Shown here one piece after another: positions 28,350 through 36,915 of a stretch of DNA of 64,000 nt (the stretch's first letter is position 1; each line of letters opens with the position of its first letter). A model generated the notes under the pieces. It was not told where the DNA came from and did no database searches. It saw only the letters and a list, made by a program, of their open reading frames with translations. Where the stretch lies: the NCBI RefSeq assembly GCF_002982075.1, contig NZ_PUEJ01000003.1, positions 671,295 through 735,294 on the forward strand, written 5' to 3'. Position numbers and translations under genes: made by a program. Origin of the DNA: Labrys okinawensis. Lineage in GTDB: Bacteria; Pseudomonadota; Alphaproteobacteria; Rhizobiales; Labraceae.

Positions 28350-29012
28350 GTGAAATCCGTTGCTCTCTTCGATCTCGACGGCACTTTGGTCGATGCCGAT
28401 CATCTGCATTACGAGGCCTGGCGCGAGATGGTGGCGCCGCACGGGATCGAGCTTTCCCTCGACACTTATGTCTCCGAGATCATGGGCCAGCCAAACAGCC
28501 TGCTCGCCAGGAACTTCCTGAAGGATCTCGACGAGGATGTCGCCCTCAAGCTCGTCGATGAAAAGGAGGCGATGTTCCGCAGCCTCTTCGTCGGGCTGAA
28601 GCCGGCGAAGGGACTGACGGATTTTCTCGACTGGCTGGAAAAGAACGGGGTGCCGGTCGGCGTCGTCACCAATGCGCCGCGGGACAATGCGGAGCATCAG
28701 CTGGTCAATCTGGGCCTGGTGGAACGTTTCCCGACCGTGGTGATCGGCGCCGAAGTTGCCAATCCCAAGCCCCATCCCGATCCCTACCTCGTCGGCCTGG
28801 AACGCCTGCAGGGACGGGCCGCTTCCAGCCTGGCCTTCGAGGATTCGCGCTCGGGCATCACCGCCGGCAGGGCAGCGGGCCTTGCGGTGATCGGTCTTGC
28901 CACCAGCATGAGCGAAGAGGCGTTGCTGGCCGCCGGGGTGGAACTGGCGATTGCCGATTATGAGGATCCGCGCCTCCGGCCCTTCGCGGCAGCCCGGCTC
29001 GGTATCGCCTGA
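28350..29012 (+). CDS. HAD family hydrolase (beta-phosphoglucomutase / phosphoglycolate phosphatase-like)
   Basis: A haloacid-dehalogenase phosphatase of 220 residues that starts at a GTG. Motif I is LFDLDGTLVDADHLHY (nucleophile and acid Asp), motif II VVTNAPRDN, and motifs III-IV are KPHPDPYLVGLERL and AFEDSRSGITAGRAAG. The inserted helical cap domain (residues about 15-80) is of the C1 type. This is the subgroup with sugar phosphatase, phosphoglycolate phosphatase and phosphoglucomutase activities; the actual substrate cannot be told. It probably shares a transcript with the exporter in front. Confidence 0.88.
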   Translation: MKSVALFDLDGTLVDADHLHYEAWREMVAPHGIELSLDTYVSEIMGQPNSLLARNFLKDLDEDVALKLVDEKEAMFRSLFVGLKPAKGLTDFLDWLEKNGVPVGVVTNAPRDNAEHQLVNLGLVERFPTVVIGAEVANPKPHPDPYLVGLERLQGRAASSLAFEDSRSGITAGRAAGLAVIGLATSMSEEALLAAGVELAIADYEDPRLRPFAAARLGIA

Positions 29013-29110
29013 TGGCACCGGTGACCTGAATTCCCCTTGCCTGCCGGATTCCTCTGCGTAAGCTTTCCTCGATTCGAGAGCGTTGATCGCGGTGCTGAAG
29101 CGGAAGCTGC

Positions 29111-30520
29111 ATGACTCTCACACTGGCAAAGGTTGAGGAGCTTGCACCCGATCAAGGCTCGATCGATGCTGCCCGCAAATTGCTGAAGCCCTCGCTCTGG
29201 CCCACCATTGCCCAGGACGGGCAGGCCTTGATCTGGGGAGAATGCCAGGGTTCGGGGTCGCTGCCCTATCGTGTCGTCGTCTCGGAAGTCGATCTCGCCT
29301 ACAAATGCAGCTGTCCCAGCCGTAAATTTCCCTGCAAGCACACACTCGCCTTGATGTGGATGCGGGCAGACGGCAAGTCCTTCGGCACGGCCGAACGCCC
29401 CGGCTGGGTGGCCGAATGGTTGTCCCGCCGCCGCCCGTCCAGTGGTGCCCGACCGGCAGCCCTGCCGGCAGAAGACAAGCCAAGAGCCTCGCTCCACGCA
29501 GCGCCGGTCGAAGAGGAGGTGCCGGACCCCAAGGCGCTGGCCCGGGCCGCGGCTCAACGCGAGCGCCTGCGCCAGGAGCGCGAAGCCTCGGTCCTCGCCG
29601 GGCTCGACGACCTCGATCGCTGGCTCCAGGATCAGGTCGAGCGCGGCCTTGCCGCCTTTCAGGGCATGGCCGTCGATCAATGCCGCTTGCTGGCGCGGCG
29701 CCTCATCGACGCCAAGGCTCATGGCCTTGCCGCCCGGGTCGAGCAGTTGCCGGCGGCTCTTTTCGCCATGCCGGATGAGGAACGCGGCGACTTTCTGGTA
29801 CAGCGGCTCGGGGAACTCTTCCTAATCGCCGAGGCCTATCGTCGCCAGGCCGGCCTGCCGCCGGCGCTTGCAGCCGATGTTCGCCTCGCGGTTGGCTGGA
29901 CCATGACCAAGGAGGCCCTGTTCGCCGATCCCGACGCGCTTCGGCAGCGCGGCCGCTGGATGGTGTTGGCGACCGTCAATGAAGTTCAGCCCGACAAGCT
30001 CCGGCGGCTCGAAACCTGGTTTGGCCGTGTCGATGGCGGGGAAGGACCGCGCTTTGCCCTGATGGTCGATTTCATCCCTGTTTCTGTCGGCAATACCGGT
30101 ACGGTCTATGCGCCGGGAGAGTGTCTCGAGGCGGAGATGCTGTTCTATCCTTCGCCCGTGCCGCTGCGGGCCATCATCGCCGAGCAGGCGGGTCGCACGG
30201 AGAGGATCGAGGCCTGGCAACCGCCGGCCGACGATCTGCCGGCCGCGATGGAGGATTATGAGGCGCATTTGGCCCGCAAACCCTGGCTCGGCGATTGGCC
30301 GATCGCGGCGCGTGAAGCCGTCGTCGTGCGGATGCCGGGAGGTGCCGTACTCGCCACCCTGCAAGGCGATATGGCATTTCCGCTTCGAGCCGGCCCGGGT
30401 GACGACGCTCTCGAGGCCCTGGCCGGAATCGCCTGCAGCGCCGTCTTCGGTATCTGGGATGGCCACCGCCTCGAGTTGAAACTCGCCGAGACGCCGCTCG
30501 GGCGCTGGATCGCAGGATAG
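29111..30520 (+). CDS. SWIM zinc-finger protein of the MoxR/vWA operon (YehQ-like)
   Basis: First gene of a five-gene operon. The 469-residue protein has a SWIM zinc finger at residues about 63-82, YKCSCPSRKFPCKHTLALMW, with the CxCx(n)CxH ligands intact; SWIM fingers bind DNA or proteins. After a Pro/Ala/Glu-rich, charged linker (about 105-170) comes a helical region (170-260), then a mixed alpha-beta C-terminal part with no domain I can name. There is no signal peptide or membrane segment, so it is cytoplasmic. Its stop is one base before the next ATG (30522). E. coli yehQ encodes a SWIM protein in a comparable cluster. Confidence 0.85.
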   Translation: MTLTLAKVEELAPDQGSIDAARKLLKPSLWPTIAQDGQALIWGECQGSGSLPYRVVVSEVDLAYKCSCPSRKFPCKHTLALMWMRADGKSFGTAERPGWVAEWLSRRRPSSGARPAALPAEDKPRASLHAAPVEEEVPDPKALARAAAQRERLRQEREASVLAGLDDLDRWLQDQVERGLAAFQGMAVDQCRLLARRLIDAKAHGLAARVEQLPAALFAMPDEERGDFLVQRLGELFLIAEAYRRQAGLPPALAADVRLAVGWTMTKEALFADPDALRQRGRWMVLATVNEVQPDKLRRLETWFGRVDGGEGPRFALMVDFIPVSVGNTGTVYAPGECLEAEMLFYPSPVPLRAIIAEQAGRTERIEAWQPPADDLPAAMEDYEAHLARKPWLGDWPIAAREAVVVRMPGGAVLATLQGDMAFPLRAGPGDDALEALAGIACSAVFGIWDGHRLELKLAETPLGRWIAG

Positions 30521-30521
30521 G

Positions 30522-31967
30522 ATGATGCTCGACGCCGCCTCTGTCGAAGCCTTGATGCGCAGTTTCCTGCTCGGCACCGGGCGGCAGCCCGTGCCGATTG
30601 CCAAGGCTTTTGACGGCCTTCTCGCCGCCGGGGCCGAGAAGGCCGAACTGCAAGCGCTCGCCCTGCTGGGGCAGCATCGGCGCTTTCTCAGGCGTTGGGC
30701 ACGGCGGGTGGAAATCAGAGCGCCGGCGTTCGAGGATGGCAGAGCACTGCCGCCGCCGGCTGCCCGCTCGCTCATGGTCTCGCTCCTGTCGGGCAAGAAT
30801 GGCAGCGTCGACGACACCCTCGCTTATGCCGTCGCCGATGCGCTCGACCGTCGCAAGATGAAGATTCACCCCTTCGATCTGCCGCGTCTCGACGCTTTTG
30901 TGCGCCTCCATGCCGATAGCCTCGGTACCAGTGCCCTGGCCTGGGTCGCCAGGAATGCGGCTTCCGAGGAGGGGAACGAGGACAATCCCTATTCTTTCGT
31001 TGAAAAAATCGATGTCTCGAATTGGCAGCAGGGTTGGCCGAGCCAGAAGGCAGGCTTCATCCGCGAGCAACGGCGCATCGACGCCGGAAAGGCCCGGGAC
31101 CTGGTCATGGCCGCCTTTGCCTCCGAACGCGCCCCCGTGCGTGCCAGCCTGGTGAAAGCCCTGGCGGTCGGCCTGTCGGCGGAGGATGCGCCATTTCTGG
31201 AATCGCTTGCCACCGACAGGGCTCCCAGCGTGCGGGAGGCGGCGGAAGTTCTGCTTGGCCGGCTGCCGGGTTCAGCCGCATCCGCCAGGAAACTGCAGGA
31301 CTGCATTAGCCGCATCAAGGTCCAGAAGACGGGCCTTCTGCGCCGGGGCCGCGCCTTGTCGCTCGATTATCCAGCGACGATCCGCCCATATCAGCAGTTG
31401 CAATGGGCGTTTCAAACCTTTGCCGGTATTGGCCTCGGCCAGTTGGCGGAAGGGCTCGGCATGTCCGTCGAGGAGGTTACCAAGGGGGCGAACGATGCCG
31501 TCCTCGGTCTCGTCCTCGCCGCGCAGGCGGTGCGGGAGAGCCGCTGGCCCCTGCTCGCCGGCCTGAGCGAAGGGCGCAGCGATCTGTGGCCGATCCTCGA
31601 CCAGGTGGAGGATGCCGATCTCGGTGAGGGGGCGGTGCCGGCCTTGCAGGCCGCCCTGATCCGGCCGGCCTTGTGGAGCGAATTGCCGGCGGCCGCGCAG
31701 TGGACGAAACTTTATACGGTGTTGCGCGCCCCTCTCAGCCCCGCAACGTTCAAATCGATCATGATGTCGAAGGCCTGGCGGGCGCTTCCCGCCGGGACGG
31801 ACGACAGTCCCGCTGCTCCGACCGCCGCGATCCTTTCGGCAATGGCCGCCCTTGCTCCCGCCTCCGAACGAGGCGATCTGCGGGCCGCGTTGCGCTCGTT
31901 CGGCCCGGCGCTGACCAGCCGCGCCAACCAGGGCTTGAACCTTCTCGATTTGATCGATTCCGCTTGA
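30522..31967 (+). CDS. DUF5691 family protein
   Basis: A 481-residue cytoplasmic protein of the DUF5691 family, function unknown. It is almost all alpha-helical. Residues about 185-250 (APVRASLVKALAVGLSAEDA and following, then APSVREAAEVLLGRL) look like HEAT-type helical repeats, which suggests a scaffold that holds partners together. No catalytic motif is visible. It starts one base after the SWIM gene stop and is followed by moxR after 19 bp, so it belongs to the same transcript. I base the family name on its recurrent place next to SWIM and MoxR genes as well as on sequence; the name is less secure than its operon membership. Confidence 0.75.
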   Translation: MMLDAASVEALMRSFLLGTGRQPVPIAKAFDGLLAAGAEKAELQALALLGQHRRFLRRWARRVEIRAPAFEDGRALPPPAARSLMVSLLSGKNGSVDDTLAYAVADALDRRKMKIHPFDLPRLDAFVRLHADSLGTSALAWVARNAASEEGNEDNPYSFVEKIDVSNWQQGWPSQKAGFIREQRRIDAGKARDLVMAAFASERAPVRASLVKALAVGLSAEDAPFLESLATDRAPSVREAAEVLLGRLPGSAASARKLQDCISRIKVQKTGLLRRGRALSLDYPATIRPYQQLQWAFQTFAGIGLGQLAEGLGMSVEEVTKGANDAVLGLVLAAQAVRESRWPLLAGLSEGRSDLWPILDQVEDADLGEGAVPALQAALIRPALWSELPAAAQWTKLYTVLRAPLSPATFKSIMMSKAWRALPAGTDDSPAAPTAAILSAMAALAPASERGDLRAALRSFGPALTSRANQGLNLLDLIDSA

Positions 31968-31986
31968 TTGCAGGGAGAATTCGCCG

Positions 31987-33066
31987 ATGTCCGATATGTT
32001 GCGCCGCTCGGCCGAGGAGATCTTCGCCGAGGAACTGGCCGCTCTTGCCAAGGGGGACGATCGCGCCAGGCCGGCCAATTGGAAGATGTCCCCGCAAGCC
32101 GTCGTGACCTATCTGCTCGGCGGGAGCGCCGCGGACGGCACGCCGATCCAGCCCAAATATGTCGGCAATCGCCGGCTGATCGAAACAGCCGTTGCCACAT
32201 TGGCTACCGACCGGGCTCTGCTGCTGCTCGGTGTGCCCGGTACAGCCAAATCCTGGGTATCCGAACATCTTGCCGCAGCGATCTCCGGCTCGTCGAAACG
32301 CCTGATCCAGTGCACTGCCGGCACGGACGAGAACCAGATCCGCTATGGCTGGAATTATGCCCAGCTCCTGGCCAAAGGGCCATCCCGGGACGCACTGGTG
32401 CCGACTCCGCTGATGCGCGCCATGGAGGAGGGTACCATCGTGCGGCTCGAGGAACTCACCCGCATGGGTTCCGATGTCCAGGACACGTTGATCACCGTGC
32501 TGTCCGAGAAGACCCTGCCGATCCCGGAACTCGACACGGCCGTCGATGCGCAGCGCGGCTTCAACGTCATCGCGACCGCCAATAATCGCGACAAGGGCGT
32601 CAACGAATTGTCATCCGCCCTCAAGCGGCGCTTCAACGTGGTGGTGCTGCCTTTGCCGGCTTCGCTCGACGAGGAAGCCGGAATCGTGGTCAAGCGCGTG
32701 CGCGACATCGGAACCAGCCTCGCACTGCCGCCGATTGCGCCGGCCGACAAGGAAATCGCTCGTATCGTCACGCTCTTCCGCGAATTGCGCGACGGCCAGA
32801 CTCTGAACGGCAAGATGAAACTGAAGACGGTGACCGGCTCTCTGTCGACGGCGGAAGCGATTTCGGTGGGAGTCAGCGCCTGGGCCGAAGCCGGTCATTT
32901 CGGCAATGGAACCATCGACGCCAACGCCATGGCCGCCAACATCGTCGGCGCCGTGGTGAAGGACCCGGTGCAGGATACCGTCGCGCTGCAGGAATATCTC
33001 GAAAATGTCGTGCGCACGCGGGAAGGCTGGTCGGATCTCTACGTCGCCATCCGCGACGTGCTCTAA
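31987..33066 (+). CDS. MoxR-type AAA+ ATPase (YehL-like)
   Basis: An AAA+ ATPase of 359 residues of the MoxR lineage, which typically works with a vWA partner to remodel or load cofactors onto target proteins. Walker A is LLLLGVPGTAKSW (residues about 79-91). The Walker B position reads GTIVRLEELTRMGSDVQDT, with Glu where the first acidic residue is normally Asp. Sensor 1 is IATANNRD and the arginine finger lies in SSALKRRFN. AGGGAGA eight bases upstream sets the start. Its final codons and TAA stop (GTG CTC TAA) run into the dispersed repeat, whose GCTCTAAC supplies the stop. E. coli YehL is the closest named analogue in gene neighbourhood. Confidence 0.9.
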   Translation: MSDMLRRSAEEIFAEELAALAKGDDRARPANWKMSPQAVVTYLLGGSAADGTPIQPKYVGNRRLIETAVATLATDRALLLLGVPGTAKSWVSEHLAAAISGSSKRLIQCTAGTDENQIRYGWNYAQLLAKGPSRDALVPTPLMRAMEEGTIVRLEELTRMGSDVQDTLITVLSEKTLPIPELDTAVDAQRGFNVIATANNRDKGVNELSSALKRRFNVVVLPLPASLDEEAGIVVKRVRDIGTSLALPPIAPADKEIARIVTLFRELRDGQTLNGKMKLKTVTGSLSTAEAISVGVSAWAEAGHFGNGTIDANAMAANIVGAVVKDPVQDTVALQEYLENVVRTREGWSDLYVAIRDVL

Positions 33067-33125
33067 CTTATTGTTTTGACGCGTTTTCTCGATCGGAAAG
33101 TCCATCGATTCTTCTGAAAAACGCT
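33060..33125 (+). repeat. Dispersed repeat, partial copy 4, inside the MoxR operon
   Basis: GCTCTAACTTATTGTTTTGACG, then a hairpin-two region (TCGATCGGAAAGT to TTCTGAAAAACGCT), match the right half of the repeat family. It fills nearly all of the 73-bp moxR-DUF5682 gap and ends one base before the ribosome site of the downstream gene. It is the only spacer over 20 bp in the five-gene operon. Confidence 0.8.
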
Positions 33126-33139
33126 GCGGAGGCCCGGCC

Positions 33140-35428
33140 ATGGACGAGCGCGTCCATCTCTTCGGTATTCGCCATCACGGCCCGGGTTCGGCCGCCAGCC
33201 TGCTCATGGCGCTCGACGCCTTGCAGCCTGCCATCGTGCTGATCGAAGGGCCGCCGGAGGCAGATGGTCTCATTGTCTACGCCGGCCTCGCCGGCATGAA
33301 ACCACCCGTGGCCCTGCTTGCCTATGCGGCCGAGGATCCGGCCCAGTCGAGCTTCTTTCCCTTCGCCTCCTTCTCGCCGGAATGGCAGACCATGCGCTGG
33401 GCTGCGCGGCATGATCGCCCGGTGCATTTCATCGACCTGCCGATCGGCGCTTCCCTGGCCGCGCGCATGCAGCCGGAGCCGCCGGAAGAAGCAGCCGATG
33501 AGGGAGCGGCAGCAATCGAGGAAAGCCTGTTTCAGGGCGACCCGCTCGACCGCCTGGCAGAGATTTCGGGCCATGCCGATGGCGAGGCCTTCTGGAATGC
33601 GCTGGTCGAAAGCCGTGGGGCGGCCAGTGAGGTCTTCGCCGTCATCGCGGATGCCATGACGGAGCTGCGCGCCAGCTTTCCCGAGGATCCGGCGCGCTCG
33701 CCGGCGGCTTTGCGCGAAGCCCGGCGCGAAGCTCACATGCGCCTTCGTATCCGTGACGCTCTCAAGGAGACCACAGGCCCCGTCGCGGTGGTCTGTGGCG
33801 CCTGGCATGTGCCGGCCTTGGCCCGTAAGGTCGCGATCGCCGACGACAAGGCTCTGCTGAAGGATCTGCCGAAAGCGAAGGTCGAGGTCACCTGGATCCC
33901 CTGGACGGAGACCCGTCTTGCCGCTGCCTCGGGTTATGGCGCCGGCGTGTCTTCGCCGGGATGGTATGCCCATCTGTGGCGGCTTTATGAGGACCGGGCA
34001 GACAGCATGCAGCCGGATGTGTTCGCCTCCACCTGGCAGACACGCGTGGCCACACTGTTGCGCGAGGAGGGACATAGCGCTTCAACCGCCTCGGTGATCG
34101 AGGCGTCGCGCCTTGCCACGGGGCTTGCGGCGATGCGCGATCTCGCCGCGCCCGGCCTTGCGGAAATGCGCGACGCCACGCTGGCGGCGCTTTGCCACGG
34201 CGACGAAACACCCTTCCGTGTCGTCGAAAGGCGCCTGATCATCGGCGAGGCCGTCGGTGAACTCGACGAGGACGTGCCGCAAATGCCGCTCGCCGCAGAT
34301 CTCGCTCTCTGGCAGAAACGGCTTCGACTGAAACCCGAGGCGGTGGCGCAGGAGGTGTCACTCGATCTGCGCAGCGAAGCCGGTCTCGCCAAGTCGACCC
34401 TGCTGCATCGCCTCGATCTTATCGGCGTCGGCTGGGGACGGCTGAGCGGCAGTGGCGGCGGGCGCGGCACCTTCCGCGAAATCTGGGTGCTGGCCTGGAC
34501 CCCTGAACTGTCGGTGAAGCTTGCCGAGGCGTTGATCCACGGCGTGACCATCGAGCAGGCGACCAGCGGGGCGGCCGTAGCGCGAGCCTCGGCTACGAAG
34601 GATGTCAGGGTGCTGGCCGATCTGGTGCGGCTCTGCCTGATGTCGGATCTGCCTCAGGCGGCCGAGCAGTGCATCGGCTTGTTGCAGGCGGCGGCGGTGG
34701 ACGCGGCCGATGTGGTCAGCCTGATGCAGGCTGTGCCACCCCTGGTCTCCGTGCTGCGCTACGGTACGGCCCGCAAGATGCCGACCGAGGCGCTTGCTTC
34801 GCTTGCGAAGGCGATGGCCGTCGAGGTCAATGCCGGCCTGGGCCTGGCAGCCGCCAATCTCGATGACGACGCGGCGGCGGCCATGCGCAAGGCGATGGTG
34901 GAGTTCGACGATGCCCTCAATCTTCTGGACGATACCCATCTCAGCCGGGAATGGCTGCAGCGCCTGCGTGATCTCGGTGACGATGCGTCCGTCACGCCGC
35001 TCATCGCCGGGCTCGGCCTGAGGCGGCTTTATGATCGCTCCGCTCTGGGAGAAGACGAGGCCGCGACCGGCTTCGCGCGAGCGTTGTCGCCGGGCAACGC
35101 GCCCAAGGCGGCGGGGCAATGGCTGGAGGGCTTTCTCGGCAACAGCGCCGAGGTCATCCTGCAGGATCCGGCCTTGTTCGCGCTGGTGGACGATTGGCTC
35201 ACTCAGCAAGAATCGACGGATTTCACCGAGGTGCTGCCGATGCTGCGCCGGGCCTTTTCGGGGTTCGGCGTCAGCGAGCGCCGGCGCTTGATGGCGGAGG
35301 TGGCGAGGGCAACTTCGGGACGGCATATAGCGCCGAAACGGTCGGGGGACGATCTTTCCGCCCCGGGCTTTGCTGCCGCCCTGCCGCTGCTCACCTCAAT
35401 TCTGGGACTCGACACCCATGTCCGATGA
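33140..35428 (+). CDS. DUF5682 family protein (YehM-like)
   Basis: A 762-residue cytoplasmic protein of unknown function. The N-terminus carries the diagnostic VHLFGIRHHGPGSAASLL, then IVLIEGPPEAD, a pattern also seen in YehM-type proteins; His-rich RHHGPG, together with VVCGAWHVPAL near residue 220, could form a metal or catalytic site, which is an inference from their conservation in memory only. The C-terminal two-thirds is helical. GGAGG eight bases before the ATG (33127-33131) supports the start. The vWA gene begins 11 bp before its stop, so these two are translationally coupled, although the repeat separates this gene from moxR. Confidence 0.82.
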   Translation: MDERVHLFGIRHHGPGSAASLLMALDALQPAIVLIEGPPEADGLIVYAGLAGMKPPVALLAYAAEDPAQSSFFPFASFSPEWQTMRWAARHDRPVHFIDLPIGASLAARMQPEPPEEAADEGAAAIEESLFQGDPLDRLAEISGHADGEAFWNALVESRGAASEVFAVIADAMTELRASFPEDPARSPAALREARREAHMRLRIRDALKETTGPVAVVCGAWHVPALARKVAIADDKALLKDLPKAKVEVTWIPWTETRLAAASGYGAGVSSPGWYAHLWRLYEDRADSMQPDVFASTWQTRVATLLREEGHSASTASVIEASRLATGLAAMRDLAAPGLAEMRDATLAALCHGDETPFRVVERRLIIGEAVGELDEDVPQMPLAADLALWQKRLRLKPEAVAQEVSLDLRSEAGLAKSTLLHRLDLIGVGWGRLSGSGGGRGTFREIWVLAWTPELSVKLAEALIHGVTIEQATSGAAVARASATKDVRVLADLVRLCLMSDLPQAAEQCIGLLQAAAVDAADVVSLMQAVPPLVSVLRYGTARKMPTEALASLAKAMAVEVNAGLGLAAANLDDDAAAAMRKAMVEFDDALNLLDDTHLSREWLQRLRDLGDDASVTPLIAGLGLRRLYDRSALGEDEAATGFARALSPGNAPKAAGQWLEGFLGNSAEVILQDPALFALVDDWLTQQESTDFTEVLPMLRRAFSGFGVSERRRLMAEVARATSGRHIAPKRSGDDLSAPGFAAALPLLTSILGLDTHVR

Positions 35429-36632
35429 GAGGGACGACGACATCGAGGGAGAAGCGGCCGGTGCCGTAGGTTCCCCTGGTGAACGGCGCCGGCGCTGGCG
35501 CCTGGCTTTGGGCGGGGACGACGATGCCGATCTGTCGCCCGACGATGTCCGCATGGATCGCGCGCTTTCGGCCCTCTATGGCCGTGAGGAGGGCGGCAAG
35601 GGCGCGCCCGGCCGGCGCGGGGGACTGGGCGGTTCGGCCCCGCGGGTGGCGCGCTGGCTCGGCGATATCCGCGAGTTCTTTCCCACCTCCGTGGTGCAGG
35701 TGATCCAGCGCGATGCCTTCGAGCGCCTCAATCTCAAGGCGATGATGCTGGAGCCGGAATTTCTCGCCACGCTCGAGGCGGATGTCCATCTGGTCGCCGA
35801 TCTCATCAGCTTGCGCTCGGCCATGCCGGACAAGACCAGGGACACTGCCCGCATGGTGGTGAAGAAGGTGGTCGATGAGTTGATGAAGCGCCTCGCCCAT
35901 GCCACGGCCGAGACCATCCGCGGCGCCGTCAGGCGCGGCAAGCGGACGAGCCGGCCGCGCTACAACGATATCGACTGGCCGCGCACCATCACGGCCAATC
36001 TGCGTCATTGGCAGGAACAGTACAGGACCGTGGTGCCCGAACGGCTGGTGGGCCATGCCCGGCAGACAAGGACGAAGGCCGAACTCGATCAGGTCATCCT
36101 TTGCGTGGACCAGTCGGGCTCGATGGCGACGTCCGTCGTCTACTCCTCGATCTTCGCGGCGGTGATGGCTTCGCTGCCGGTGATCGAGACCAAGCTCGTC
36201 TGTTTCGATACCCAGATCATCGATCTGTCGGAGGACCTCGCCGACCCCGTCGAGGTGCTGTTCGGCGTGCAACTCGGCGGGGGTACGGACATCAACGCGG
36301 CGCTGGCCTATTGCCAGGGCCTCGTCTCCCAGCCGGCCAAGACCCATCTCGTCCTGATTACCGATCTCTATGAAGGGGGCAATGCCGCAGAGATGCTCGG
36401 GCGGGCGGCGGCGCTGGTGGCCAGCGGCGTCAATCTCGTCGTTCTGCTCGCCTTGTCCGACGATGGACGTCCGGGCTTCGATGCCAATCATGCCCAGAAA
36501 TTCGCGGCGCTCGGCTGCCCGGTCTTCGCATGCACGCCCGATCAGTTCCCGGACATGATGGCGCATGCGCTCAAGCGCTCCGACCTGCAGGAATGGGCAG
36601 CCGGGCGGGACATCGCCACGGTTCGAGCCTGA
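35418..36632 (+). CDS. vWA domain protein (YehP/CoxE-like), last gene of the MoxR operon
   Basis: A 404-residue protein. The N-terminal part is acidic then Arg-rich (residues 1-70), a helical middle (70-220) contains VVKKVVDELMKRLAHATAET, and the C-terminal von Willebrand A domain (about 225-400) has the MIDAS motif DQSGSM, with the further metal-site residues in LGGGTDINAAL and LVLITDLYEGG. A complete MIDAS implies metal-dependent binding to a partner, most likely the MoxR hexamer or its target. The start at 35418 overlaps DUF5682 by 11 bp; a further upstream ATG would overlap more and adds a Cys/Pro-rich segment. Confidence 0.9.
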   Translation: MSDERDDDIEGEAAGAVGSPGERRRRWRLALGGDDDADLSPDDVRMDRALSALYGREEGGKGAPGRRGGLGGSAPRVARWLGDIREFFPTSVVQVIQRDAFERLNLKAMMLEPEFLATLEADVHLVADLISLRSAMPDKTRDTARMVVKKVVDELMKRLAHATAETIRGAVRRGKRTSRPRYNDIDWPRTITANLRHWQEQYRTVVPERLVGHARQTRTKAELDQVILCVDQSGSMATSVVYSSIFAAVMASLPVIETKLVCFDTQIIDLSEDLADPVEVLFGVQLGGGTDINAALAYCQGLVSQPAKTHLVLITDLYEGGNAAEMLGRAAALVASGVNLVVLLALSDDGRPGFDANHAQKFAALGCPVFACTPDQFPDMMAHALKRSDLQEWAAGRDIATVRA

Positions 36633-36704
36633 GCGGGCGGCTCGGTCGCATCGGCGCATCTCCAGCGTGCCTTGTCTGGGAACGGCCGGCCTCCGCAAAA
36701 CGGA

Positions 36705-36725
36705 CTTTCCCTTGCTCCGGGAAAG
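36705..36725 (+). terminator. Hairpin between the MoxR operon and the TPP riboswitch
   Basis: CTTTCCC (36705-36711) and GGGAAAG (36719-36725) pair perfectly around a 7-base loop. It lies 73 bp after the vWA stop and 19 bp before the riboswitch. No T-run follows, so it may terminate the upstream operon only weakly or with Rho. Confidence 0.35.
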
Positions 36726-36743
36726 CGCTAACACGGGAATCGT

Positions 36744-36837
36744 CTCATGGGGTGCCCGCAAGGGCTGAGAAGACGGTGGCCGCAAGCTGCCTCTAACCCA
36801 TCGAACCTGATCCGGGTCGTGCCGGCGGAGGGATGAG
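36744..36837 (+). promoter_or_regulatory. TPP riboswitch (THI element)
   Basis: The thiamine pyrophosphate aptamer is recognisable base by base: GGGGTGCCC and GGGCTGAGA near the 5' side, then ACCCATCGAACCTGATCCGG and CGTGCCGGCGGAGGGATGAG on the 3' side. The closing stem P1 pairs CTCAT (36744-36748) with ATGAG (36833-36837). It stands about 80 bp before thiB and should lower thiBPQ expression when TPP is plentiful. I could not decide by eye whether the switch acts on termination or on translation; there is no T-run soon after the aptamer, which leans toward translation control. Confidence 0.96.
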
Positions 36838-36915
36838 CTTCGAAGCGTCCGGCTTCACCTCGATGTTCTTCGCCGCCGTCGTCCGTATCGAACCGTTTTC
36901 GACATGGAGGACGCT

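Noticed and set aside
29111..36632. Idea that the SWIM-MoxR-vWA operon is an anti-phage defence island
   Set aside because: Neighbours are housekeeping genes, there is no nuclease, toxin or integrase, and base composition matches the rest. The domain set fits a conserved cellular machine better, so defence is not claimed.
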